In this document: positions 1 through 7,201 of the stretch, one piece after another
Layout of the letters: each line of letters opens with the position of its first letter
How positions within the stretch are numbered: the stretch's first letter is position 1
Origin: Salibacteraceae bacterium
GTDB taxonomy: Bacteria > Bacteroidota > Bacteroidia > Flavobacteriales_G > Salibacteraceae
Direction of reading: 5' to 3'
Assembly (NCBI GenBank): GCA_023262195.1
Contig: JALRDM010000162.1
Coordinates: 1-13,669 of the forward strand
DNA length: 13,669 nt
The notes under the pieces: generated by a model
What the model saw: only the letters and a program-made list of their open reading frames with translations
Database searches by the model: none
Told to the model about the DNA's origin: nothing
Made by a program: the position numbers and the translations under genes

Positions 1-43
1 TGATATTAGCCATTTAAAGACTCTATTTTTTTCATTTTACAGC

Positions 44-74
44 AAAAAAAAAGCCCCATTCTGACGAACGGGGC
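44..74 (-). terminator. Rho-independent terminator after the short T9SS cargo gene
   Basis: On the minus strand, a 9-bp stem (bases 66-74 pairing with 53-61, including one G-U pair) closes a 4-base loop and is followed by nine T residues (44-52). It lies about 20 bases after the stop codon of the minus-strand gene ending at 96 and would end that two-gene unit. Confidence 0.85.
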
Positions 75-95
75 CCTGTTTCATTAGTAGATATA

Positions 96-584
96 CTAGT
101 GCGTTTTAACCACACTGTAAGAGAACGATTGATCTTTTTCAGAGTCAGCAAGGCGAATAATGTAATTGCCTGCAGCCTGTGTTGTAAAATCAACGGTAAT
201 CTTATTGTCGATTGAAGTGTTTCCATCCTGACTCCAGATGAGTCGACCCGACATATCATACATCGTTATCTGCTCAAAGTCTGAAAGAGACTTTGATTCG
301 ATAGTGATAAAATCTGCCGTTGGGTTTGGATACAACCTCAATTCTAATTCCTCGGGGATTTCGTCAATGGCTGTGGGTGTCAAATACGCTTGGTGGGATC
401 CTTGTGTAAGGCCACCATCACCGGTAACAGTCGATGCTACGACCATTTCTCCGACTGTATAATACATTGCTCCTCCACCACTTTCGACTTCCGCCCCTGC
501 GCTAGCTATTACTTCTTGCGCATGGACGGTTCCACCCAAGACAAAAAGAAACGAGAATAGCGCTGAAACTTTATTCATTTTCAT
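96..584 (-). CDS. Short secreted protein with T9SS type A C-terminal sorting domain
   Basis: This is a 162-residue predicted cargo of the type IX secretion system. Residues 1-22 form a signal peptide (basic start, hydrophobic core, cut near VHA/Q). Residues 23-68 are a Gly-rich region with YTVGEMVVAS and TQGSHQAYL. Residues 83-162 form the sorting domain: the YPNPT box at 85-89, the MYDMSGRLIW strand and the AGNYIIRL strand, which are hallmarks of the type A domain. Such domains direct export across the outer membrane, where they are usually cut off and the cargo is anchored or released. What remains here is only about 60 residues, so the mature part is very small. It lies 12 bases after the S74 gene, so the two are probably co-transcribed. 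A second ATG at codon 3 is an equally possible start. The role is unknown. Confidence 0.85.
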   Translation of the reverse strand: MKMNKVSALFSFLFVLGGTVHAQEVIASAGAEVESGGGAMYYTVGEMVVASTVTGDGGLTQGSHQAYLTPTAIDEIPEELELRLYPNPTADFITIESKSLSDFEQITMYDMSGRLIWSQDGNTSIDNKITVDFTTQAAGNYIIRLADSEKDQSFSYSVVKTH

Positions 585-596
585 AATAGTTAGTTA

Positions 597-1304
597 TTAG
601 TTGTTTTCGAGCACTTCGATGCGCGCTTCCAGCACTTCGATGATTTCTTGCTGCTCTTGAATACCCTTAATGAGTACTGGGATTAAAGCTTGATAGTTTA
701 CCGCTTTAAACTCAACTTCTTCACCAGCTTCTACCATGGCTTCACTCACCAGCTCATCATTTTCATCATACTCCGCAGGAGCAACAACAGTATATTCAAG
801 CCCTTGCTCAGTAGCATGTGATTCTGGCATTACCATTTTTTGCTCTTTAGCCATACGAATCAAATTTGGGAATACCTCTTCTAATTCTTGTGCAATAAGC
901 CCTAATTGTTCTTCTTCGGGCAGACCCATGGTCGGGTATCGATCCACATCAAAATCATACACTCGTGGTTGTAGTTTCATTATATCATTTATAGCCCCAT
1001 CATAATTTCTGATATTCTTTTTCAGTTTACGGTCAGAACTTGAATAGCCGCTTGTAGAATAGGTAACACCCGATGAATAAGTAGCCCAATTACCATAATA
1101 TCCTCCAATCGCGCGATTATATGAGCCGTACGCATAGTCGTAGTAGGATTTTCCAGCATATCCAAGATTATAGGACCCATATGCCTGACCGTAACTGGTA
1201 CCCGAGATGAGTCCGTAGTTATAAGAGCCATATGCGGTGTACCCTGATGAGTTATGATATGAGCGTGCATAGTTGTACGAACCGTATGCACCTCCTCCTA
1301 ACAA
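597..1304 (-). CDS. Tail-fibre-type protein with AYGSYN repeats and self-cleaving S74 chaperone domain
   Basis: This is a 235-residue frame. Residues 6-73 are a Tyr/Gly/Ser-rich repeat (AYGSYN at 6, 24, 41 and 58). Residues 90-235 match the S74 family, the intramolecular chaperone of endosialidases and tail fibres. The segment SDRKLKKNI at 90-98 fits the known cleavage motif: cutting is expected between S90 and D91, with K95 as the partner lysine. GLIAQELEEVFP at 135-146 and the terminal coiled coil IQEQQEIIEVLEARIEVLE at 215-233 also fit, and such domains act as trimers. The start is uncertain. The frame has no ATG upstream of the repeats; the upstream in-frame stop is at 1344-1346, and the best start is TTG at 1302-1304, with AGGAG 9 bases before it. 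No signal peptide is visible, which is unusual for the Bacteroidota members that I know. It could be a 5'-truncated gene. Confidence 0.65.
   Translation of the reverse strand: MLGGGAYGSYNYARSYHNSSGYTAYGSYNYGLISGTSYGQAYGSYNLGYAGKSYYDYAYGSYNRAIGGYYGNWATYSSGVTYSTSGYSSSDRKLKKNIRNYDGAINDIMKLQPRVYDFDVDRYPTMGLPEEEQLGLIAQELEEVFPNLIRMAKEQKMVMPESHATEQGLEYTVVAPAEYDENDELVSEAMVEAGEEVEFKAVNYQALIPVLIKGIQEQQEIIEVLEARIEVLENN
1086..1289 (-). repeat. In-frame tandem repeat encoding AYGSYN units
   Basis: Four units begin with AYGSYN at residues 6, 24, 41 and 58 of the S74 protein, spaced 18, 17 and 17 residues, with a degenerate fifth start (ATYS) 16 residues later. The unit tails differ (YARSYHNSSGYT, YGLISGTSYGQ, LGYAGKSYYDY, RAIGGYYGNW). 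The repeat is therefore old at the DNA level but kept at the AYGSYN core. Confidence 0.85.
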
Positions 1305-1429
1305 ATTCTTCTGCTCCTTTTGGCCGCATCTACCATTTGGTGGCTAACTAAGACTTTGCATCTATGATTTTTGTCCACTTGAAATACCTAAAAAGCCACA
1401 GTAAGGATTAAGGGGTGCGCAAAATGCTT

Positions 1430-3229
1430 CTAGTTCCCATCAATCAGCGTATCGTCTATGTGTCGTGGATAAGTATTGTCAGACCTGTTCACATCCGCCA
1501 TCATCAACTTTGGATCAATGGATATAGACTCAATAGCCTCGATGGGGCTGTCAACGATCATTTCATAATACGGATAGGTCCAAACCCACGGCTTCATAGC
1601 GGCAGAGCCTTCCAGCGCTTTGTGTCCTAACATTTTTTGGAGTGGTATGTGGTAGTCCTTTCTTCCTTTTGAACTTTCTACTCTAATATCAAGTGGCATG
1701 GGCAACTCTCCAACTCTTTCAAATATGACCTTTGTTTGATTTCCATCAGGCACCATTTGAACTATTCGATAATCAATTTGCTTGCTTGTACCAATCCAAG
1801 ACTCAAAATACCAATCGAGCTCTATTCCACTTTGCAGTTCCATTACCCGCTTAAAGTCTTTGGGGGTAGGGTGCTTAAATTTCCAAGTGTCAAAATAAGT
1901 CTTCATCCCAGTTTGAAACACATCATCGCCAACTATGTATCTCAGTTGATTCAAGAAAACACAACCCTTTGAGTATGAAGCAACACCGTATCCAGCGTTA
2001 TTATGATAATGATCGGCATGGGTAGTGAGTGGCTCCTCATCATTACCGTTTACATAGCGTATGTAGCTGCTGTAGCTTCGAGTGTGTGGGTTATAGTTTC
2101 CTCGCTCGCGCAGCGAATCAAGCACAATATTTTGAGCATAGGTGGTAAACCCTTCATCCATCCAAGGATACTTCAGTTCATGGGTTGCAAGAACACCATA
2201 ATACCAATTGTGAATGGCTTCATGAACGGTAACACTTACCAATCCACCAAACGAGCCTGTACCTGATATCATTGTACAAAGCGGATATTCCATGCCGCCA
2301 TCACCGCCTTGTATTACACTAAATGATTCGTAAGGATATCGGCCAAAGTCTTCGTTCATTATTTCAAACATCTTGACTGCTTGGTCTTCCAAATCGGTCC
2401 AATTATCAGCGATTGCTGTATCGTTTAGGTAGTAGAAATATAGCATGAGATCATCATCTACTCTTTTCATTTTATGCACAAAATCTGGATCGGCCGCCCA
2501 AGCAAAATCGTGCACATTGTCTACCTTAGATTGCCAAAGTGTTTTTCCATTTTCTTGGATTTTATCAAACTCGCCTGTGCCACCAACCACAAACTCATCT
2601 GCTATGTTGATGGTGACATCAAACGAGCCAAACACTCCATGAAACTCTCGCCCCACATACGGATCTGTGTGCCAGCCATCACCATCATATTCAGCCATCT
2701 TCGGGTACCATTGGGTCATGGTGTAATCAACTCCTTCGGCATTATTCCTACCACTGCGTCTAATCTGCACAGGTACTTGGCTTTCAAACTTCATATCAAA
2801 CTTGGCCGATTTGCCTGGAGCAATAGGCTTCGCCAACTCAACAATTAACAACGTGCCTTGCACCTCGTATGTCACCGACTTTCCATCTTGCTTCAACGAG
2901 TTGATTTTATGATAACCAATCTCTTCTTCCGTCAATTCGGCAATTCTATCTCGAATTCTACGATCTGGATCGGCAATCGTTCGCGAGCGCACATCCATGG
3001 CACTGCCGGGTTGAAAGGCATTAAAATAGAGATGATAATAAACCTGAGTAAGTGTATGTGGTGAATTATTGGTGTAAACCAACGATTGCTCTCCAACAAA
3101 TTGGTGCTTGGTGTGATCAAAGTCTATGCGCATGGTATAATCCACATGCTGCTGCCAATAATTGTCATTGGCAAAACCCTCCTGCACCCCTAGGTAGAGC
3201 AATAATGCCAACAAAAAATACTTCTTCAT
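1430..3229 (-). CDS. Exported M1-family zinc aminopeptidase
   Basis: This is a 599-residue metallopeptidase predicted to remove N-terminal residues from peptides in the periplasm or outside the cell. Residues 1-20 form a signal peptide ending GFA. The zinc site is HEAIH at 336-340 plus E359, the gluzincin spacing HEXXH-X18-E, with E337 as the general base. GGMEY at 311-315 is the counterpart of the GAMEN exopeptidase motif. Y419 in ASYSKG is in the place of the transition-state tyrosine. The N-terminal part (about 25-240) is the beta-sheet saddle domain; the region after about 400 is helical. No T9SS tail is present, so it probably stays in the periplasm or is lipid-free. The start ATG lies 4 bases after the stop of the decarboxylase gene, so the two are likely one transcript. 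Substrate range cannot be read from sequence. Confidence 0.92.
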   Translation of the reverse strand: MKKYFLLALLLYLGVQEGFANDNYWQQHVDYTMRIDFDHTKHQFVGEQSLVYTNNSPHTLTQVYYHLYFNAFQPGSAMDVRSRTIADPDRRIRDRIAELTEEEIGYHKINSLKQDGKSVTYEVQGTLLIVELAKPIAPGKSAKFDMKFESQVPVQIRRSGRNNAEGVDYTMTQWYPKMAEYDGDGWHTDPYVGREFHGVFGSFDVTINIADEFVVGGTGEFDKIQENGKTLWQSKVDNVHDFAWAADPDFVHKMKRVDDDLMLYFYYLNDTAIADNWTDLEDQAVKMFEIMNEDFGRYPYESFSVIQGGDGGMEYPLCTMISGTGSFGGLVSVTVHEAIHNWYYGVLATHELKYPWMDEGFTTYAQNIVLDSLRERGNYNPHTRSYSSYIRYVNGNDEEPLTTHADHYHNNAGYGVASYSKGCVFLNQLRYIVGDDVFQTGMKTYFDTWKFKHPTPKDFKRVMELQSGIELDWYFESWIGTSKQIDYRIVQMVPDGNQTKVIFERVGELPMPLDIRVESSKGRKDYHIPLQKMLGHKALEGSAAMKPWVWTYPYYEMIVDSPIEAIESISIDPKLMMADVNRSDNTYPRHIDDTLIDGN

Positions 3230-3233
3230 AGAA

Positions 3234-4241
3234 TCAAAGAAATTGAGCTTTATCTAACTTTAACCATTCTAGTGTCGAATTGTGAAAAATGTCTTCTTTG
3301 GTTTGACTATCAAAGTTCCCTTTTTCAATAAACTCACCAATCGTCAAGTCGCCCAACGGAAATGGATAGTCGGAGCCAAGACAAACTTTCTTAGACCCAA
3401 CATGATCGATGATGTATTGCAGCGCTTTTTCGTCATGCGTAATGCAGTCAACCCAAAACTTTCCTAGATACTCTCTTGGGTTGACCCCATTATCAACCGC
3501 CACTAAATCTGGTCGGCAATTAAACCCATGCTCAATTCTGCCGATGGTGCCAATAAAAGCGCCTCCTGCATGCGAATAGCAAACACGAAGCTTTGGCAAT
3601 CGCTCGTGAACTCCCCCAAAAATCAATGAACATGCCGCTCTAGAGGTTTCGGCAGGCATACCGACCAGCCAGGGTAGCCAATACTTTTTCATGCTTGCCA
3701 TTCCCATCATCTCCCATGGATGAATCATCACCGCCATATCGAGGCGCTCACAGGCTTGAAATATCGGGTAAAACTCTTCTTCGCTCAGGTTCTTATCATT
3801 GATGTTGCTCCCAATTTGAACCCCAACCATTCCGGCTGCTTTGATTCGCTCCAATTCTTTGATGGCTAGATCAGCATCCTGCATTGGAATAGTACCCAAG
3901 CCCACATAGTTCTTTGGATATCGTTTACACAAGTCAATGATGTGATCATTCAAAAATTCCGAAAGCTCGAGGCAATCCTTTGGTTTGGCCCAGTAGCTAA
4001 ACATTACTGGAATGGTACATACCACTTGAACTTGAGTGCCATGTGTTTGGTATTCGGCTTTACGCATTTCTTCATCCCAGCAATTGGGTTGGATGGTTCT
4101 GAAGAACTCTTTGCCTTTGATCATATCCGCAGCGCCATCTTCTCGCGCTTGCAGATATATAAAGTCTCCATATCCAAACTTTTCTGCAAATCTGGGCAGT
4201 GATTTTGGTAGAATATGCGTGTGCATATCAATCTTAAACAT
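3234..4241 (-). CDS. ACMSD: 2-amino-3-carboxymuconate-6-semialdehyde decarboxylase (ACMSD), amidohydrolase superfamily
   Basis: ACMSD removes CO2 from the ring-opened product of 3-hydroxyanthranilate, steering tryptophan (kynurenine pathway) carbon away from quinolinate and NAD. The 335-residue protein is close in length and sequence to the human enzyme as I recall it: NCWD, PVMFSYWAKP, YWLPWLVGMPAE and GSDYPFPLG all match. The zinc ligands are visible with the ATG at 4239-4241 as residue 1: H7 and H9 (MHTH), H174 (HPWEM) and D291 (GSDYP); H224 (SHAGGA) is the active-site histidine. I chose this ATG over the TTG two codons upstream because MFKIDMHTHILPK lines up with the family N-terminus. 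The protein is cytoplasmic. No other kynurenine gene is present in the window; the next gene is the M1 peptidase 4 bases downstream. Confidence 0.92.
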   Translation of the reverse strand: MFKIDMHTHILPKSLPRFAEKFGYGDFIYLQAREDGAADMIKGKEFFRTIQPNCWDEEMRKAEYQTHGTQVQVVCTIPVMFSYWAKPKDCLELSEFLNDHIIDLCKRYPKNYVGLGTIPMQDADLAIKELERIKAAGMVGVQIGSNINDKNLSEEEFYPIFQACERLDMAVMIHPWEMMGMASMKKYWLPWLVGMPAETSRAACSLIFGGVHERLPKLRVCYSHAGGAFIGTIGRIEHGFNCRPDLVAVDNGVNPREYLGKFWVDCITHDEKALQYIIDHVGSKKVCLGSDYPFPLGDLTIGEFIEKGNFDSQTKEDIFHNSTLEWLKLDKAQFL

Positions 4242-4567
4242 GGGCAAAATTTTGGGTGAATATAAAGTTTAGAATATATAAGGGGACGGCATGACCAAGT
4301 CCCCCGTCCGACTATTTTTACCCTGCTATGGCTAAGTTTAACCCCCCTTACTCACCTTGATTTTGGTTTCTATAGTTCTGGTTGGAAAAGGTCAAGTGTA
4401 CAGCATTAAGGGGGCTGAATTTGTAACCCCTAGTCAGACCCTCGAATTAATGCGCAGTTCCGATAGTCAAGGGCGCTGCTGCATTCAGCAAACAACGTTT
4501 ATAATGGCAAAAACGCGGGTGTGATAAACCACACCCGCGCTGATATTCAATTTTTCTAATATGTAAC
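4242..4567. other. Non-coding gap with several inverted repeats
   Basis: No open frame of useful length or codon pattern is present. The region holds GGGGACGG at 4282-4289 facing two alternative partners (GTCCCC 4299-4304 and CCGTCC 4304-4309); CCCCCTTA at 4343-4350 facing TAAGGGGG at 4407-4414; a 5-bp hairpin TGCTG/CAGCA at 4477-4490; and a strong terminator at 4509-4539. Transcription of the ACMSD gene must start in the left part, so the 4282-4309 hairpin may lie in or near its leader. I see no convincing TAnnTTTG promoter here; a weak minus-strand candidate is TTG, 17 bases, TATATTCT near the 4282 hairpin. Confidence 0.5.
4509..4539 (-). terminator. Rho-independent terminator after the Ig-like T9SS gene
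   Basis: A perfect 10-bp inverted repeat (CGCGGGTGTG at 4514-4523, CACACCCGCG at 4530-4539, loop 6 bases) is followed on the minus strand by five T residues (4509-4513). It lies about 28 bases after the stop of the minus-strand gene ending at 4568. Confidence 0.9.
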
Positions 4568-6157
4568 TTACCTGATATAAACCTTTTCGGTGTATTCGTT
4601 TGTCAAAGATCTAACACGTATGATATAGACTCCAGCGGTCAAACTCTCTGTAGGTATTGTCACTTGGTTCTTTTGGGGATTTGTGGAAAGCACTTGCGTT
4701 CCTAGAATGTTGAACATAGATACATCTTGAATCATTGATCCAACTCGAACCTCCAATCCATTGTTTGATACAAAGACCTGCACCTCTTCATTCTCAAGCT
4801 CGTTAACAGATGCTGGCGGCCAAGGATCACCAGCAAAAGCAGAATCTACAGTAACCGTGATTGAAACTTGATTTCTACAGGAGCTAGAATCTGAACCCGT
4901 GATGGTAATCACATTCGGCCCCGGAGTATTTGGAGATACATTCTGAACGTTTGATGTTGTTGTTAAAGTAGCGCCCGGTAGTTCCCATACATAGCTGAGG
5001 CAAGATGGACACGTTACTGTGATGGTGGTTGTTTCATCCAACTTTAAATTTCCTGTGGCAGATTGTGAAACCGACATATCTGGTGCATCAAGCACATTCA
5101 CTGTAAATGAAGAGTCAGACTTACACCCGCGAGCCGTAGCAGTAACAGTAAATACTGTAGTCACTGTTGGTCCTGCCATCACTGTTTCTCCTTCAGTTGA
5201 ACCTAGCAATGCTGCTGGCCCCCATTCGTATCGTGTGATGTTACCTAGAATTTGGTCTGCGTCCAGTTCTGTAGAGTCGCCAGGACATATGAAGTCTGGA
5301 CTCACATCTACATCAAATTTTGGATCAATCGTGCCCACAAAAACGGTACGTGTAGCTGAAGCCTCACACCCAAAGTCATTGGTAACCGTGGCCGTATATA
5401 TCTTATTCGAATCTGGTGTCGCCACTACCTCACTACCCATTAGGGTATCTAAAGAAGCGTCTGCCATCCAAGTAATAAAATCAAGTGTAGCCGTATCGGT
5501 TACTACGGTAAGTGTTGCGCTGTTTCCAATGCAAACAAAGTTGTTGTCAATCTCAGCCGTGCTATTAATCACTAAGGACGGTAATGAATTAATTGTGATC
5601 TCGATCACCAATGTATCTCGATCACCAGAGGTGGTGTCTAATCCATCAATTGAAATAAATGCAGTCCCAGGGGTGGGAGTTACCGTAGCGTTCCCTAAGG
5701 AGTCATGATCTATCGTTAAGGAGGTAGATGTGTACCAAACGGAATCAACACCTGATACGCTAAACGTGTAATTATTGGCCATGCATGCTGAAACGGTAAG
5801 TGTGTCCTGTCCACATTCAAAAGACTCTATGAACGCACTACTCGTCACAGAAAAGAGGTTACCTGAGGTAAACTCTACTGTAGAATTAACAGTATCCATA
5901 GGAGCTGCAACACCAACCGTGTCCCATCCAATGATTCTTACCATATATACACCCTCTGATCCGGTGGCGTAATTGGCCTCACCAAGGTTTGTAGCTAAAG
6001 TGGCCGTACCACTCCATGTAATGGAATCATAGCCTGTGGCTGTAAACCAAACCGTGTCGATTTCACAAACTACAGTATCTGTGTTAGTAACAATAAGTTG
6101 CGCTTGACTGCCCGCTGAAAAAAGCAAGAACATTAAAAGGTAGCCAATTCTCTTCAT
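4568..6157 (-). CDS. Secreted Ig-like repeat protein with T9SS type A sorting domain
   Basis: This is a 529-residue predicted cell-surface or released protein. Residues 1-20 are a signal peptide (MKRIGYLLMF start, cut near SQA/Q). Residues 21 to about 440 are Thr/Ser/Val-rich beta-sandwich repeats of the Ig-like/PKD-like kind. Paired cysteines mark the modules, for example C209/C264, C291/C345 and C393/C396. A linker (about 440-455, PWPPASVNELENEE) leads to the sorting domain at 456-529, with MFNILGTQVLS, AGVYIIRV and the YTEKVYIR end. I chose the ATG at 6155-6157 because a longer frame from 6217 would bury the signal peptide behind 20 residues and run over the divergent promoter region. No enzymatic motif is visible; adhesion or a structural surface role is a guess. 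It is monocistronic: divergent from tadA, with its own terminator. Confidence 0.88.
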   Translation of the reverse strand: MKRIGYLLMFLLFSAGSQAQLIVTNTDTVVCEIDTVWFTATGYDSITWSGTATLATNLGEANYATGSEGVYMVRIIGWDTVGVAAPMDTVNSTVEFTSGNLFSVTSSAFIESFECGQDTLTVSACMANNYTFSVSGVDSVWYTSTSLTIDHDSLGNATVTPTPGTAFISIDGLDTTSGDRDTLVIEITINSLPSLVINSTAEIDNNFVCIGNSATLTVVTDTATLDFITWMADASLDTLMGSEVVATPDSNKIYTATVTNDFGCEASATRTVFVGTIDPKFDVDVSPDFICPGDSTELDADQILGNITRYEWGPAALLGSTEGETVMAGPTVTTVFTVTATARGCKSDSSFTVNVLDAPDMSVSQSATGNLKLDETTTITVTCPSCLSYVWELPGATLTTTSNVQNVSPNTPGPNVITITGSDSSSCRNQVSITVTVDSAFAGDPWPPASVNELENEEVQVFVSNNGLEVRVGSMIQDVSMFNILGTQVLSTNPQKNQVTIPTESLTAGVYIIRVRSLTNEYTEKVYIR

Positions 6158-6180
6158 AGTTAGATTTTTGTGTAAGATCG

Positions 6181-6213
6181 CAAATCTACCTGATATACCC
6201 ATATACACCGCAA
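6181..6213 (-). promoter_or_regulatory. Bacteroidota-type promoter for the Ig-like T9SS gene
   Basis: On the minus strand, TAGATTTG (bases 6188-6181) matches the -7 consensus TAnnTTTG, with TTG (6213-6211) 22 bases upstream, inside the 17-23 range of the phylum. It lies 23 bases before the ATG at 6157. Confidence 0.6.
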
Positions 6214-6227
6214 CCATTTACGAATTG

Positions 6228-6689
6228 ATGCCCGAACACACTCAAAAAATTGACCCATTATCGGATGAGTTTTTTATGAAAGCCGCTTTAGATCAAGCAA
6301 TCGAGGCTTATGAAAAGGGAGAGGTGCCGGTGGGCGCTGTAATTGTGTCGAAGGGCAGAATAATTGCTCGAGCACACAATCAAACCGAGCAATTAACGGA
6401 TGTTACTGCCCATGCAGAAATGCTTGCCATGACCTCGGCCTTCAATTTCCTAGGTGGTAAATATCTCGATAAATGCAAGCTATACGTAACGCTAGAGCCA
6501 TGTGGTATGTGCGCTGGCGCTGCTATGTGGGCGCAATTGGGTGAGCTTATTTTTGCTGCCTCTGATGATAGGCGTGGTTATCGGTCGATAAATCCCAAAA
6601 TGATTCACCCACGAACACAAGTGACACATGGAGTGTTACAAGATGAATGTCGCGCCTTGATACAACAATTCTTTAGAGAAAAGCGCTAG
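6228..6689 (+). CDS. tadA: tRNA-specific adenosine deaminase TadA
   Basis: TadA converts adenosine 34 to inosine in the anticodon of tRNA-Arg(ACG), so that one tRNA reads three codons. The 153-residue protein shows the zinc deaminase site: HAE at 62-64 (H62 ligand, E64 proton shuttle) and PCGMC at 91-95 (C92 and C95 ligands). VPVGAV at 33-38 and the ASDDRRGY segment after the site are typical of Bacteroidota TadA. I chose the ATG at 6228, which gives the usual length; a longer frame from TTG 6168 would add 20 residues and run into the divergent promoter region. It is followed after 43 bases by the bacilliredoxin gene, so the two may share a transcript that ends at the 7176-7201 terminator. 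No clear promoter of its own was seen. Confidence 0.95.
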   Translation: MPEHTQKIDPLSDEFFMKAALDQAIEAYEKGEVPVGAVIVSKGRIIARAHNQTEQLTDVTAHAEMLAMTSAFNFLGGKYLDKCKLYVTLEPCGMCAGAAMWAQLGELIFAASDDRRGYRSINPKMIHPRTQVTHGVLQDECRALIQQFFREKR

Positions 6690-6732
6690 GCCGATCCTTT
6701 CACCAATCGTTAAATTCGCAAAAAATTCGAAT

Positions 6733-7146
6733 ATGTATCCAGAAGAAATTGTGGCCCCAATGAAATCAGAGCTCACCGAAGTAGGTTTTGATGAATTAAC
6801 CTCTGAGGCCGATGTTGATAATCTAATGAATAATATGTCTGGCACTGCCTTGGTAATGGTCAACAGCGTATGTGGATGTGCAGCAGCTAATGCGCGCCCA
6901 GCGGTAAAAATGGCCATCAACCACAGCAAAAAGCCATCTAAGCTGGCTACTGTGTTTGCTGGAGTTGATGCAGAAGCTACCGCAAAGGCTCGTCAGTACT
7001 TTCTTCCATATCCACCCTCATCTCCCAGCATCGCGCTTATGAAAGATGGGAAGTTGGTGCACTTCATTGAAAGACATCATATTGAAGGAAGACCAGCTGA
7101 ATTAATTGCTGAAAACCTAACAGCCGCCTTTGATGAGCACTGTTAA
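6733..7146 (+). CDS. BrxA/BrxB (YphP/YqiW) family bacilliredoxin
   Basis: This is a 137-residue thioredoxin-fold protein. In Bacillus, members of the family remove bacillithiol from mixed disulfides on oxidised proteins; which low-molecular-weight thiol it serves here is an inference. The active-site CGC lies at C47-G48-C49 inside NSVCGCAAANARP. The cis-Pro-like PSSPSIALMKDG segment is at about 95-106, and the family ending AFDEHC leaves a terminal cysteine at 137. The protein is cytoplasmic, with no signal peptide. The ATG at 6733 begins MYPEEIVAPM, as the family does. It is downstream of tadA and convergent with gatC, separated by a shared terminator. Confidence 0.93.
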   Translation: MYPEEIVAPMKSELTEVGFDELTSEADVDNLMNNMSGTALVMVNSVCGCAAANARPAVKMAINHSKKPSKLATVFAGVDAEATAKARQYFLPYPPSSPSIALMKDGKLVHFIERHHIEGRPAELIAENLTAAFDEHC

Positions 7147-7175
7147 AGTGGTTAGATACTATTTCTGAAATTTCT

Positions 7176-7201
7176 AAAGGCGAGGAAATCCTCGCCTTTT
7201 T
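7176..7201. terminator. Bidirectional terminator between bacilliredoxin and gatC
   Basis: A perfect 10-bp stem (AAAGGCGAGG 7176-7185, CCTCGCCTTT 7190-7199) with a 4-base loop is followed by T residues on the plus strand (7197-7201). Read on the minus strand it is also a strong hairpin, with a shorter T run. It overlaps the gatC stop codon (7200-7202), so it likely serves both converging units. Confidence 0.88.

Noticed and set aside
1..43. Left edge of the window
   Set aside because: It is AT-rich and lies after a terminator; no gene, start or repeat can be supported in so few bases.
1022..1291. Second minus-strand frame over the AYGSYN repeats
   Set aside because: It is a frame-shifted reading of the same repeats, giving His/Thr/Met-rich noise, and has no domain. 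The S74 frame carries the family motifs.
1305..1429. Hidden 5' part of the S74 gene in the gap
   Set aside because: I read the in-frame codons back to the stop at 1344-1346 and found no ATG or signal peptide. An ATG at 1327-1329 is in another frame and would need a frameshift to join.
2474..2848. Plus-strand open frame inside the M1 peptidase gene
   Set aside because: It is antisense to a well-supported enzyme and has no domain, promoter or conserved motif.
4282..4309. Hairpin read as a plus-strand terminator
   Set aside because: No plus-strand gene ends nearby, and the following bases (ACTATTTTTA) are only a weak T run. It was kept as part of the gap description instead.
5019..5708. Long plus-strand open frame opposite the Ig-like T9SS gene
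   Set aside because: It is rich in Val, Thr and Ser and mirrors the repetitive coding strand, with no recognisable motif. The minus-strand gene has a signal peptide, a sorting domain, a promoter and a terminator.
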